Source: Malania oleifera | Taxonomy: Eukaryota; Streptophyta; Magnoliopsida; Santalales; Ximeniaceae | NCBI RefSeq assembly: GCF_029873635.1 | Contig: NC_080423.1 | Coordinates: 110,811,087-110,875,086 of the forward strand | Length of the DNA stretch: 64,000 nucleotides | Direction: 5' to 3' | In this document: piece after piece, positions 1 through 11,881 of the stretch | Position numbering within the stretch: position 1 is the first letter of the stretch | Layout of the letters: every line of letters begins with the position of its first letter | Made by a program: the position numbers and the translations under genes | The notes under the pieces: generated by a model | Told to the model about the DNA's origin: nothing | Database searches by the model: none | Seen by the model: only the letters and a program-made list of their open reading frames with translations

Positions 1-406
1 TGTCAGAGATGGAGATTAATTTCATTCAAATTGGCTGATTCATTTCGTTCAAATTGGTTGATTCATTAACGGATGGACAGCCAACTTGAATAAGCCAAAT
101 ACTCAATTGAAACTGAAAAGAAAAGGGGAAAAGGGACAAAGGGAGGATGGAAAATGCACTTATTGTTATTATTATTTTAATTAAAGCTGTGGGCAGGGGA
201 GAACAGAGGAGAAACAGGGGAAAGCAGGGGACTAGCTGAAGTATGAAGAAGAAATTAAAGGCTCTGATTGGTGCGGTGAACCACGGAAGAAAAAGGCTTC
301 ACGAGAAACTTGGCTCCTTCCCTGTCCCTCTTTGATGCCTCTCTCCATCCATCATTCCCAATCACTCCAGAAACTCCACTCTCTCTTTCCCAAACCAAAC
401 AAATAA

Positions 407-410
<4 letters not shown>

Positions 411-468
<58 letters not shown>
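411..468. repeat. Compound (CT)n(CA)n microsatellite
   Basis: An uninterrupted CT dinucleotide run passes directly into a CA run. The open frames across it, such as Ser-Leu or Arg-Glu repeats, are products of the dinucleotide and not genes. Apart from this tract I see no gene or structured element in 1-600. Confidence 0.95.
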
Positions 469-469
<1 letters not shown>

Positions 470-618
470 ACACATCTAGAATTTATTCATATTTTGTTGT
501 GGAAAGTTGAAATATGAGAGTTGGTTTCAATCAAAAGAGATGGTATGTGATCGCATAAATTGATAGAAAAATATTCATATAACGGCACCACCTAGTGGAC
601 TTAAGGTTTGATTTTGTT

Positions 619-1005
619 TTTTTTATTACATAGGAACTCTAATCACCAACAAGCTCTTCGGACCCTCTAGTGCTGTACCAAATCTACGGACCAACGTCTT
701 TCTCCTAGGTCTTGCTGATAAGATAAAGTCCGGAATGCGGACACGACTTCCGTGCATCAGTTGGATGTTCGGCCAACTCGACCCCCGGGACACATCTCCA
801 TCCCCCGGGATACATCTCCATTACCATCCGCAGTCCCCGCTAGCTCATAGAAAACTCTCACCATTCACAGTCCTCGCTAGCTCACAGAATAAATTCTCAC
901 AATTCACAGGTACCACTGGTTCTGTGAATGTATCTATCTGGAATTGAACTCCCGATACTTCTTCTTACGTACTGATGCCTTTCCACCATGCAGTGCCCGT
1001 GGGGG
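619..1005 (-). mobile_element. tRNA-derived SINE, copy 1
   Basis: A non-autonomous retroposon lying on the minus strand. Its head (high-coordinate end) has an A-box-like stretch and a B box close to GGTTCAATTCC. Its tail is the poly-T run at about 617-624 on the plus strand. An 18-bp direct repeat with one mismatch flanks it (TTAAGGTTTGATTTTGTT at 601-618 and TTAAAGTTTGATTTTGTT at 1006-1023), as expected of a target-site duplication. The body holds a short tandem repeat built on a 'ccgctagctcacag' core. A second copy lies at 4816-5235. The short plus-strand ORF inside it is not a gene. Confidence 0.8.
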
Positions 1006-1269
1006 TTAAAGTTTGATTTTGTTGTTATTATTGTTGTTGGTTCGAATTTTGGGGGTTACGACTTTTTATTTAAGATAATACCTTGGTATTTAAGTAGGGA
1101 ATGATAGAGGACCAGACCCATTATCCGATGGATTAGTTAAGTATTCAAAAGGTTTCGGACTCTATCGTTTCAAATATATATATATGATTGAACTAAAAAG
1201 TTGCGAAAGTTTAGGTAGTATTTATTAAACTTTTTGGGCATTTATGATCCGTAAATCTGGTAAAAAAAT

Positions 1270-2090
1270 GATAACTAAGAAAAACGAAGGCGTTTTATAT
1301 TAATGAGGAGGAAAACTTTAAATATTCTCTTCCTCTAATTAATAGTAGAGATTTGTTGAATTACATTTAATTATTGTGGTTTGTTGCCCAAAGAATTTTT
1401 AGTTTTTCTAAAAAATAATTGCAAAACTAATACATCATTTTCTAGTTTTTTAATATTTGGACAATTTTTTTATTGTTTTCTAATTTATATATAATATTAA
1501 ATTGAAAAATAAAATAATAATTATTTAATTTTTTGACGGTGTTTTATTCAAAAATAAAATATAAAAAGTAAATTTTTATTAATTCAAGCTATTGGAAATG
1601 GGTGCTGTGAACAAACCAACTTGCTGCAATATGTTAACGGTAATATGATCCATGCAGATTGCTAATTTTGGATTATTGGAAATGTGACCTTTCCATTTTA
1701 GGAAGGAGAAATGACATCATAGATATTTTCTCGTGACCATTTATTAATGCATATCTTGTTTTTGTAATTGCATTTTCAATAAAAAAAATAAAATGAAACA
1801 AATATATTAATATTTGTATTTTTATCTCCACTAAGACAATGAAGTGAAGCAACTACAGTTATACTAATATTTTTATCTCCACTATTAAGGGATAGTTTGT
1901 AGGGGTGAGCATTTAATCCATTCGGTCAATTCGGTTAATTAACTGAATTAATAAAAAAAAATTGTTAAAAAATCTCATTAGTTGAACTGACCGAAATTCC
2001 ATATTTAACTAATTCTATATTTAACTGAACTCAAAACCGACCGAATTGAATTTCAGTTAAATTGGTTAATTAATTTTAACCAATTTAATA

Positions 2091-2129
<39 letters not shown>

Positions 2130-3270
2130 GATTTTTAATACATATAAAATATAAATAATATATATAAAATTTTAATATATATAATATATAAAAAATAAAT
2201 AAAATTTTATTTTATATATAATATAAAAAATAATATATAATTATTTATTATTAATTTATACTATTTGGTTAATTAGGTTATCCAAATCCAAAAACCAAAC
2301 TAAAAACTGAAAATCAAAATTCAATGAAAATGAAAATCGAACCGAACCGAATAAATTTTTAACTGAACTGAACCTATTAAATTTACTCGATTTATTTGAT
2401 TTTAAACGAATTATGCTCACCCCTGATCGTTTGAACCACTTTTAGAAAAGAATTTTTCTTAAAAAAAAAGTAACTGTCTCAAATGACTTATTATAAGTAT
2501 CTTTTCATACAAATACTTTTTTTAAAAAAATACTCGTAAAAAATATTCATTTTCTCTAAAAAATAAAATAGTCTGAAAAAAATACTTTAAAATGAGAAAG
2601 CAAATATTATTTATCAACATAAGTACTTATCTAAAAAGGTATTTATTTTTTAAAACATTTTAAACGAAATCTTAAGAAAAGAACGAATCAATTTTCAACC
2701 ACTAAAGTATCTCCCACGAGTAATTTTTATGGACCAGTCGAGATGAATGGGCATAATACGTGGTATCTTCTTGGTAGGCACGCGGATAAGGCAGATGGAC
2801 ATGATGATATCTGACAAGTATATCTCTGTAAATAACTTTAAAAAATAACTGACAAAAGAATTTTCATTCATATGTTAATTTTAGTACATAGATTCAAAGT
2901 AAAAGTTCATACCTAGTATTTCTTTTTTCTTTTTTAGTCTTTCCATATGCTAAAATCTCTCATTTTCGACGATTTATTATTTATTTTAAAATTAGAACTT
3001 GAAGTTTTATGTCGAGTGATGTTCATGTTATAAAACTTGTATTTGAGTGAATAAAGTTATTAAAATTATGTATTACGATAACAACCTATCAATTTCAGAC
3101 TTATGCCAATATTTCAATTCATTCAAGCTTATCAATATTTTATTCAATTCAAGTAAATTAATAAAAAAATTTTAATAAATTTTTTTTTGACTTAACTTAA
3201 TTAGTTTAGTGCATATTCTTGCTCATTTTTTTGGTGAGGTAATAAAGAATTCAAAGAATCACACAAGAAA
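1270..3270. repeat. Segmental duplication, copy A (about 2.0 kb)
   Basis: This segment is colinear with 4398-6714 over its length, starting with 'gataactaag' and ending near 'cacacaagaaa'. It contains a hAT-type MITE (1900-2425) but lacks the SINE found in copy B: at about 1650 it shows the empty site. It also carries about 110 bp near 3090-3200 that copy B lacks. No coding sequence is visible. The rest is AT-rich. Confidence 0.85.
1900..2425. mobile_element. hAT-type MITE in duplication copy A
   Basis: Terminal inverted repeats TAGGGGTGAGCA and TGCTCACCCCTG bound an AT-rich core rich in 'cggtt/aaccg' motifs. The flanking 8-mers ATAGTTTG (1892-1899) and ATCGTTTG (2426-2433) differ by one base. 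An 8-bp duplication is the hAT superfamily hallmark. There is no transposase, so the element is non-autonomous. A TA microsatellite lies at 2093-2121. Confidence 0.8.
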
Positions 3271-3429
3271 AAAAAAAAAAAAAAAAAAGGCGAAAAAATT
3301 GGAAAATCTTATTTGCTTTTTTCAAATATATTTTACCCAATTCCCTCCCCATAATTTTACTATTCTTCCATTCTTCCTCTTCACCAAATAGGCCCATGTC
3401 ATATAAGATTTTATGTTTGCGCAAATTTT

Positions 3430-4105
3430 AGGGGTTGTTTGGTTTTATTGTTAAAAATTTAAGAAATAAAAATTAAAAAAGAAAATCAGAAATCAAAATA
3501 GAAGCTAAAAACTAGAAACTAGAAACTAGAAACATGTTTAGTTAACATTTATAAAAATAATGCAAATTAAAAAATGCTTATTTTCATATTTAAATCAAAT
3601 CATATTATAAAAATATGATTAAAATAATAGTTACAAATAATACACATTAAAAAATTACTATAATAAAAAAATTATAATTATTTTACTTAATTATTCTAAT
3701 TTCAAATATTACTTTAAAATAAAAATTTCATTGGACATGATAATTGAAACAATAGTTAAAAAGTATGTTGTAATTGAATTTTTTTTTTGAAATTTATGTA
3801 TATTTTTATTTTAATTATATTTAAATACATACGATCATTTATTTTTTATTTTAATTTCAAATTTTATAAAATAAATAATTTATTTCAAAAATACAATTTA
3901 TGGATATTAAAATTTCTAGCAAAATGTTGTCAAAATAACTAAAAATCACAAAATTTGGTTTTAGTTTTTGGCAAAAAACTGAAAATTGACAGCGAAAACA
4001 GAAAACTGACAACATAAACAAACAAGTTTTTGTAATCTTTTTTTTTTTTATATGGAGAAACAAAAACAAAATATAAAAAACAAAAACGATACCAAGCAAA
4101 CCCTT
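3430..4105. mobile_element. Probable MITE with diverged terminal inverted repeats
   Basis: The left end AGGGGTTGTTTGGTTTT matches the reverse complement of the right end (AAGGGTTTGCTTGGTATC) over about 18 positions. The interior is AT-rich and non-coding. Flanking 8-mers (caaatttt and aaagtttt) are only loosely similar, so the superfamily (perhaps hAT) is uncertain. It lies in the spacer between the two copies of the segmental duplication. Confidence 0.5.
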
Positions 4106-4815
4106 AAAGTTTTCACTAATCATGTATATTTTGATTTCAAATTTTTTTCTAAAAAGCAAATATTTTAATTGTTATATAGGAAATATCCCATAAGTGTATC
4201 CCGTAAGTGTCCATTTGGATCAAGAATTTTTGTAGAGAAAGGAAAGAAAAGGAAAATGAGAAGGAAACTCATTTTTCATTGTATTTTTCTCGTCATATTA
4301 AATACTACTAAAAATAAAAGTTTGTTATAGTATGATTAAAAATTAAGTAAAATTAAATGTATATAATCTACAAAACTAAATTTTTGTTTATTGGTTTGAT
4401 AACTAAGACAAATGAAGACGTGTTAGGATTAATGAGGAGGAAAACTTTAAATATTCTCCTCCTTTAATAATAATCGAGATTACTTTTGAATTACATTTAA
4501 TTATCATGGTTTGTTGCCCAAAGAATTTTCAGTTTTTCAAAAAAAAAAAATGCAAAACTAATACATCATTTTCTAGTTTTTTCAATGTTTGGACAGTTTT
4601 TTTATTGTCTTCTAATTTATATATATTATTAAATTGAAAAATAAGATAATAATTATTAATTTTTTAACAATCTTTTGTTCAAAAAGAAAATATAAAAAAG
4701 CAATTTTTTTTAATTCAAGCTATGGGAAATTAAATTGCTTTTTTTTTTTTCCATGTAAATGGTTGCTGGTGACTTGCTGCAGTATGTTAATGGTAATGTG
4801 ATCCATGAAGATTGC

Positions 4816-5235
4816 TTTTTTTTTTTTTTTTTTATTACATAGGAACTCCAGACACCAACGAACCCTTCCGACCCACTGGTGTGGCACAAAATCTACGGAT
4901 CAGCATCCTCCGCCCATAGGTCTCACTAATCAAGGTAAAGTCCGGATGCGGACACGGCTTCCGTGTATCAATTGAACGTTCGGCCAACCTGACTCTCGGG
5001 ACATATCTCCATTACTATCCATGGTCTCCGTTGGCTCACAGAGAACTCTCACCATTTACGGTTTCCGCTGACTTACAAAGCGAACTCTTACCATCCACGG
5101 TCTCCGCTAGCTCACAGAGTAAACTTTCATTATCCACAAGTACCGCTGGTTCCGTAAGTGTATTTACCTGGAATTGAACCCTTAATATTCCTTCTTACGT
5201 GTTGATGCCTTTTCACCACGCCATGCCCATGGGGG
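4816..5235 (-). mobile_element. tRNA-derived SINE, copy 2, with perfect 12-bp TSD
   Basis: Same family as 619-1005, on the minus strand. The poly-A tail appears as the long plus-strand T run at about 4816-4838. The head near 5160-5235 has an A-box-like TGGCGTGGTG and the B box GGTTCAATTCC. The duplicated target CATGAAGATTGC occurs at 4804-4815 and 5236-5247. The paralogous empty site near 1650 has this sequence once (one base different). The body has three tandem units of about 39 bp where copy 1 has about two. Confidence 0.88.
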
Positions 5236-5486
5236 CATGAAGATTGCTAATTTTTGGATTGTTGGAAATGTGACCTTTCCATTTTAAGAAGGAAAAATGA
5301 CATCATAGATATTTTCTTGTGACCATTTATTAATGCATTTCTTGCTTTTGTAATTGCATTTTCAATAAAGAAAAATGAAATGAAACATATTTATTTATAT
5401 TTGTATTTTTATCTCCACTAAAACAATGAAATGAAGCAATTACAGTTATACTTATATTCTTATCTCCACTATTAAGGGATCGTTTG

Positions 5487-5930
5487 TAGGTGAGCATTTA
5501 GTTGGTTTGGTGAATTCGATTAATTAACAGAAATAACTAAAAATTTTCAAATAAAAAATCTTATTAACTGAATCGATCGAAATTCCATATTTAACCAATT
5601 CCACATTTAATTGAACTCAAAACCGAAAGAATTGAATTTCAGTTAACCGATTTTAATGGATTTAATATTTCAATATATATATATAATATAAAAAATAAAT
5701 AAAATTTTAGTATATATATAATATAAAAAGTATTTTAATATAATATATATAATTATTTATTAATTATTAATTTATACTGTTTGGCTAATTCGATTAACCA
5801 AACCCAAAAATTGAAAAATCGAAATTCAATAAAAATGAAAATTGAACCAAATCGAATAAATTTTTAATCGGACCAAACCGATCAAATTTATTCGGTTAAT
5901 TTGATTTTAACTGAATTATGCTCACCCCTA
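5487..5930. mobile_element. hAT-type MITE in duplication copy B
   Basis: Orthologous to the MITE at 1900-2425. It is flanked by a perfect 8-bp duplication ATCGTTTG (5479-5486 and 5931-5938). The right end CTCACCCCTA is intact. The left terminal repeat has lost two G residues (TAGGTGAG). Confidence 0.82.
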
Positions 5931-6260
5931 ATCGTTTGAACCACTTTTAGAAAAGTATTTTTCTAAAAAAAGTAATTATCTCAAATGACTTTTTGGAAAA
6001 ATAAGCATCTTTTCATATAAATGCTTTTTTGGAAAAAAAAAATACTCTTGTAAAAAATATTCATTTCCTCTAAAAAAAAAGGTTTGAAAAAATACTTATA
6101 AAATAAGAAAGAAAGTACTATTTATCGACATAAGTACTTATCTCAAAATATATTTATTTTTTAAAACACTTTAAACAGAATCTTAAGGAAAGAAAGAATC
6201 AATTTTCAACCACTAAAATTTCTCCCACGAGTAATTTTTATGGACCAATTGAGATGAATA

Positions 6261-6400
6261 GACATGATATGCGATGTCTTCTTCGGTAGGCACGAGGATA
6301 AGATGGATGGACACGATACGTGATATCTTATTCGGTAGGCACCCGGATAAGACAGATGGTCATGATATGTATTACCTGTTTCAGTAGGTGCACAGACACG
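6261..6400. repeat. 49-bp tandem repeat, about 2.7 units
   Basis: Units begin at 6261, 6310 and 6359. Each contains a form of 'ggtaggcac..ggataag'. The paralogous position in copy A (about 2750-2820) has a single unit, so the array expanded after the duplication. Confidence 0.75.
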
Positions 6401-6929
6401 TATATCTGTCTGTGAATAACTTCCAAAAATAACCGACAACAGAATTAGCATGCATAAGTTAATTTTAGTACATAGATACCTAGTATTTCTGTTTTCTTTT
6501 TTAGTCTCTCCTTCTGCTAAAATGTCTCATCTTTTATGATTTATTATTTATTTTAAAATTAAAACTCGAAGTTTCATGTCAAGTGATGTTTACGTTATAA
6601 AACTTGTGTTTGACTGAATACTCATGATACGAGTTACTACATTATGTGTTATGATAAAAACCGATCAATTTTTGGATGACGTAATAAAGATTTCAAAGAA
6701 TTACACAAGAAAAATAAGGAAAAAGGAAAAAGTTTATTGGTTCGATATATTTTTAATTTATTTTTTTATTTTCTTGATAACTAAGTATGAGAAATTAAAT
6801 TTATTTATATTTTTCTTTCCTTTCTTTTATATTTTTCAAGTCTTAAGACAGAATTTAAAAGTTTAAAGTATTATTAGAAATTTTAAGAGAAGGCAGAAGG
6901 AATACCATGTAATTTAAGAGAAATAAAAT

Positions 6930-7085
6930 ATGTTTGATTATAGAGTTCAAGCGTAGTGTGCACATCATCGATTTACCTCTTGGTCGAGGCACGACTGGCG
7001 TAGTCGTGGGATTAGTCTGATGCGTAAGCTCGGGATACCCGGCGATATTATAATAATAAAATAATAATAATAAAGTATAATAATT
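6930..7085 (+). mobile_element. Possible LINE/SINE 3' tail ending in (TAA)n
   Basis: A stretch containing 'cgtagtcgtgggattagtc' and 'cgggatacccgg' is followed by a run of TAA-type trinucleotides. This resembles 3' ends of plant non-LTR elements that I recall, but I cannot define its 5' end or a duplication. It sits directly upstream of the ICE1-like promoter. Confidence 0.35.
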
Positions 7086-7099
7086 GGAAATTTGGAATT

Positions 7100-7470
7100 T
7101 AATGGCTTGTCATTATGCATTTATTAATTTTTTAAAAAGGAAAGTACCAATATTGGAACTACCATAGGGTGGATATTATGGTTATCTCAATCAAACAGAC
7201 CTTTTAATGAGTTCTGCTTCAGAGAGTAACGCTCGCAGCTCGATGAGCTATCGTGTCTCACTCCTCTCTCTCTCTCTCCCAAATTGGACAATCTGAAAAG
7301 CTAATGCCCTTTTCCTTCTGCAACGTCTCCTTCTCCACTACCTTCTCCCTTTACTGATCTCAACCGAACTCCTTTCCGTTTCGCTCCTTTTTAATCTCTT
7401 TCCTGCTTTTTTCACTCTGTTCCCTTCAAATTCCATCCCCTGTCCCGGAAATTGCAGAGCCACTTACGCC
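7100..7470 (+). promoter_or_regulatory. 5' flank and probable 5' leader of the ICE1-like gene
   Basis: A pyrimidine-rich stretch (CT tract at 7259-7280 and further C/T-rich sequence to 7450) precedes the start codon at 7471, typical of plant core promoters and leaders. No convincing TATA box was found close by. Two short ORFs precede the gene: 7207-7296 (29 codons plus stop) and 7304-7357 (17 codons plus stop). They would be uORFs if transcription starts upstream of them. Confidence 0.5.
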
Positions 7471-10400
7471 ATGCTCGTGAACGGAGCCGTTTGGATGGAA
7501 GAGGGGGAGGACGCAGACTCAGCTTCGTGGACTAAAAGCACCAACAACGATGCTGGGATTGTGGCGGAGAACAAGCATGAAATGGGTTCGAGTTCTCTCT
7601 CTACCTTCAAATCTGTGCTCGATGTTGAGGACGAGTGGACTGTGAATTGCTCTGGGATCCAAACCCACTTCGACATGAGGGACATAGCCTTCTCCCCGAA
7701 CCTTACGGAAGCGGATACTCTGCTTTTGCAGCCGGTGGACTCGTCGGCGTCGTGTTCTCCGGCGTCCTCTGTTTTCAACAGTCTGGACCCATCTCAGGTA
7801 CACTTCTTAATGCCTCCGAAACCCACCTTGTCTTCGCTCCTCAGTGCCGTTTCCAGCAACCCTTTAGAGCACGGCTTCGACTTGGGCTGCGAAGCTGGGT
7901 TCTTGGCATCGAATGCTCCGGGTTTGATGAACAGGGGAGGTGGGCTTTTGAGTGGGTTCACCGAGCTCAGCTCGAATGGTCAACTGGGAACTCCGGATTT
8001 GGGTTCGGATAATCGATTTCCGACCACTCGTGTGCTGCCGTTGCCCGACAACGGTTTTGGGTTAACTGGCTTTCGGGGTTTTGAGGAGGGTTGTGGGGGC
8101 TCTCTGTTTCTGAACAGGGCTAAGTTGCTGAGGCCTCTCGAAACGTTCCCTTCGCTGGGAGAACAGCCCACTCTGTTCCAGAAGAGGGCGGCTTTAAGGA
8201 AGAATCTGCGAGATAATGGACCCAATTTGGGTGTTTTGGGGTCCGAAGGTGGGAGAGTTTTGAATGAACAGCAGGAGAACGGGAAGAACTGGGATGTGAA
8301 TGGTGTGATGGAGGATGGGAGCATTATGGGGCTAAATTATGATTCAGATGAGCTTATGGATAATTTTAATAAGGTGGAGGAGAATGGGAAGAACGGTGGG
8401 AATAGCTCGAATGCCAACAGTACGGTCACCGATGGAAACCAGAAGGGGAAGAAGAAGGGACTTCCGGCAAAGAATCTGATGGCGGAGAGGCGCCGCCGGA
8501 AGAAGCTCAATGATAGGCTTTACATGCTGAGGTCCGTTGTGCCAAAGATCAGCAAGGTGAGAATTTATTTTCTTTTAGTTTGTTTTTTTGCAGCATTTTC
8601 TCGTGAATTCTATTGTGATGTGTTAATATCTTTGGTTTTTTGAGAATTTAGGGTCCTTAACCCCTTTTTTTTTTTGTTGAGCTTCTTTGTAGAAAATTTG
8701 ATAAGCTGCATCGTTTGTTTGCAGTGCTCCATAGCTTTTTAATTTATTTTTGAAAGTTTGCATTAAATACTCCTCACATGGACTCTGGTAGCCTGGTAGG
8801 GTGGTTTAAAATTCATCAAAATTTAAGGGACCACATGTATGGAAACAGAATTTTGTTGTATAAAGCATTAGTAAAGTTGAATTACGGAAATTCTTCTGTT
8901 TCTTGGGTATCTGTGTGCACCAAAGCAGAGGAATTTTAAACTGAGATGGTTTAAAAACAAAAGGAATAGTTGAACAAAGAGACTGGGCTGCCCCTCATCC
9001 GCTTATCTCATCCACTTTGATGGTTGTCTGATGTGTTGCCTGTGTTGGGCACTTCTCTCTTCTTTATCTCTTACCTTTATATTCCCTCTAGTTCTGATTC
9101 ATTTTACCATGCTTGGCCAAACTCATGGTTTTAAGTGTAAGAAATCAAAGAAATGAAGAAGAGAAGAAACAGAGGAGCTAATGAGCTTGCATGGAGGAAT
9201 TTCTGTATAATTTCACTGAACGAGAAAAATAAGTAATGAATTACAAGGAGAGAGGCTATACATATATATAAGCTTATGCCTAACAAACTAGTCGAATCTG
9301 TACACTCGGCAACGAAAGAATATACAGCGCATAACAGAAAAGAATAACAGAGAGAATAATTACAACAGAAAGAGTAATTACAGCAGAGAAGAATAACAAA
9401 AATAAGAAAGAGAACATATGTAGCTGCTGCTGCTGCATCTTGTAATATTAAGATCTCTGGGGCTTTTGGTTTCCAAATAGGATTTAGGAGTTGGGGTTTG
9501 CAATCAGTAGTGTAGTAGGTTTTTATTTTTTATTTTTTTACTTTTTTTTTTCATCCTAGTAACAGCGTTTGTGATTCTGTGAGGTTTCTTTTGAAGTTGA
9601 AGAAAGGAAAATCAAAATCAAACAGGATTCATTAACTTTTGGGAGGACCCTTAATAGTTAAATGAGGATGTCTGCAGAAAATGCTATCATCAAGGGAGGA
9701 TTTTATTGTAGGATTCAGGTTGAAGGTAATGCTTTTGTTTCTCAAAAGAAACCTAAACCTATCACATGTTGTAGAAGGGAAACTTTTGTATCTATGTTGG
9801 AACCTTCTCATTAAATTTTTGTAGAACAGCGCAATTAAGTAACTCGAGACAAAAGATGATGATAGGTGAACCATGGTAGCAAAAATATTGTGTAAACACA
9901 AAAGTTTAGGATGTAAACAAGCATATGTTTTAGGTTAGTAACTTAGTATGTTATTCTGACATCATTAGGAATTGGATATGAATTAAAAGTTTCTGGGAGT
10001 GATTTGAGTCTGCTGTATAAATAAATCCAGATCAACTATGTTGTTTCTTGCTTTATTTACATGACATCATGAATTACTGGATCAAAACCTCAGCTAGATT
10101 TAATGGACACAAGTAGATGACTGTTCATCAGAAGTGTTGATGAGATGCTTTAAATGTTGGAAATTAGTTGTGTTTGATGTTGTTTATATTGCTCTTCTTG
10201 TGTTGGCAGATGGATCGGGCTTCAATCCTTGGGGATGCAATCGAGTACCTGAAGGAACTTCTCCAAAGGATCAATGATCTGCATAATGAACTCGAGTCAG
10301 CCCCTCCTGGAGCTTCACTAACACCGACGACAAGCTTTCATCCTTTGACGCCCACCCTACCTACACTGCCCTCCCGCATCAAGGAAGAACTTTGCCCAAG

Positions 10401-11881
10401 CTCATTGCCAAGCCCAAATGGCCAACCTGCAAGGGTAAAACACCTTGCTGCATTCTTCCAAAGTTATTTTTTCCTTTTAAAAAGCCTTGACATTAGTTAT
10501 TAGATTTGCTATTTCTTTCTGTCTTTCTTCTATCAATTTTAGTTTTAACTTCTCTGGGTAGTTCAGAAGCTTTTTCTGAAACTAATTGTTAGTAAATGAA
10601 TCTTGTTGATTATCTCATCCCAGATGTCACCGATGCATTTGAGCGCAGTTAGCGCACCGGTGAAATCATTCTTGAGTTGTTTTGCTTGCCAATCTTTCTT
10701 TGAACCTTTCCTTTTGTTAGTACAGATGGCTGTGTGCAATGCCCCCGCAGGGGGGGCGACCAAATAACTTGACCACTTTCCCTTTCCCTAAACATCATCT
10801 CGCAGGGATTGATCCCTGGACCTCTTACATGGGAATCCAAAAGATGAACCATAGCACCCAAGGAAGAGTTGTTTCAACTAATCTGACATTCTAATATTTA
10901 GGTCTCCCAGAGAAGCAAATTTGCTGGTAAATCAATGGGATATTTATGGTTTGCATGTCATTTCTTCCCCATTTCATATTAGATACATCTTTTCTTTCAA
11001 CATTCTGATTCTTGGCAGTTGGATGAGCCTCTTGTGACTTCAAAATAGCACCCCAAACCCATGCTAACCTTAAAAGGACTTATAATGCTAATTCCTGCTT
11101 CTGCTATATTCTAGGTTGAAGTTAGGGTAAGAGAAGGAAGAGCTGTGAACATCCACATGTTTTGCAGCCGCAAGCCCGGTCTCTTGCTCTCCACTCTGCG
11201 GGCTCTGGATACTCTTGGCCTAGATATTCAGCAAGCTGTCATCAGCTGTTTCAATGGATTCGCACTGGATATCTTTCGTGCCGAGGTAAGTCACATTGTG
11301 TATCTGGAAATTGTTTTATACCATCATCTTGAATAAGTTTTTTTTCAACAAATCTCAAGATTCAACAAGCAAATCCTACTTACCTCAAGTTTGTTATTTA
11401 AGATAAAATGCTAATGACTTTACAGATTAGCTGGTACCTTCATGCAAGTGAAAAATTTTCCAACTACCCCACAAGCAAAAGATCTTTCATGCATATGAAA
11501 ATTCACTAAATGGATCCGTTACGTTCATCCAAATGGGATGTGTAATGCCCTCACATTCACTTTGATTCTTCTGCATTTTATTTTATTTCATTTTTGAGCT
11601 ACCTATCTTGATTAATATGCATTGGCTGATGATATGATATGCTGTCGATGTCCAAAAGTTTTTAAAAATGGAAGAGGAGAAGAAAAATGTCATGTTTCCA
11701 CTGTTGCTTGAGTCGAACTTCTTGAAAATTGACCTTCAAGTTAGTCTTGACTAAAGACAAGGGGTTCTAAAGATGAATAATTTGTTGTTTTTTTCAGCAA
11801 TGCAAGGAAGGCCATGACGTCCGTCCAGAGCAAATCAAGGCGATCCTCTTGGATTCAGCTGGCTTCCATGGCATTATATAG
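7471..11881 (+). CDS. ICE1: ICE1/SCREAM-type bHLH transcription factor
   Basis: Coding exons are 7471-8556, 10210-10434, 11115-11285 and 11798-11881. All introns are phase 0 and GT-AG, giving 521 aa (Arabidopsis ICE1 is 494 aa). Seen: an acidic, Ser/Asn-rich N-terminal region; a KRAAL motif at 238-242, matching the KRAAM motif of SCREAM proteins; a basic region with [13 protein letters not shown] (337-349); a helix-loop-helix ending near 392 that includes the family hallmark [11 protein letters not shown]; a SUMO-consensus IKEE around Lys420; and a C-terminal ACT-like fold from 438 to the end. The first intron splits the HLH before MDRAS, as in this family. Known of the family: nuclear activators of CBF cold-response genes and partners of SPEECHLESS, MUTE and FAMA in stomatal development. 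The start is chosen because [11 protein letters not shown] resembles ICE1 N-termini and no in-frame upstream ATG joins it. ICE1 versus ICE2 cannot be separated with certainty. Confidence 0.95.
9125..9455 (-). mobile_element. Possible copia LTR remnant in ICE1-like intron 1
   Basis: Read on the minus strand, this part of the 1,653-bp intron has a TATA-like stretch ('tatatatatgtatag'), a pyrimidine-rich region and a run of 'ctctgttattctt'-type repeats, all usual in small Ty1/copia LTRs. No target duplication or matching partner is found, so the call is tentative. Confidence 0.35.
10683..10865 (-). mobile_element. tRNA-related SINE in ICE1-like intron 2
   Basis: On the minus strand the element starts near 'gggtgctatggttc', has a B-box-like GGGATCAATCCC about 50 bp in, and ends in a purine-rich tail. 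The 9-mer GAGTTGTTT flanks it (about 10674-10682 and 10866-10874), a plausible target duplication. It is unlike the SINEs at 619 and 4816. It sits well inside the intron, away from both splice sites. Confidence 0.55.

Larger units (their letters stand above)
4398..6714. repeat. Segmental duplication, copy B (about 2.3 kb)
   Basis: The direct-orientation partner of 1270-3270. It differs by a SINE insertion (4816-5235), a shorter MITE (5487-5930) and a local expansion of a 49-bp unit at 6261-6400. No gene is visible. Confidence 0.85.

Noticed and set aside
255-510. ORFs with Arg-Glu or Ser-Leu repeats
   Set aside because: They are translations of the CT/CA microsatellite and have no other content.
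7464-8324. Minus-strand ORFs and a second plus-strand frame over the ICE1-like exon 1
   Set aside because: They are shadows of a GC-rich exon. Only the frame starting at 7471 has family homology and proper splicing.
10735-10862. A functional tRNA gene (tRNA-like head with GGGATCAATCCC)
   Set aside because: No full cloverleaf can be drawn. The structure fits the head of a SINE.
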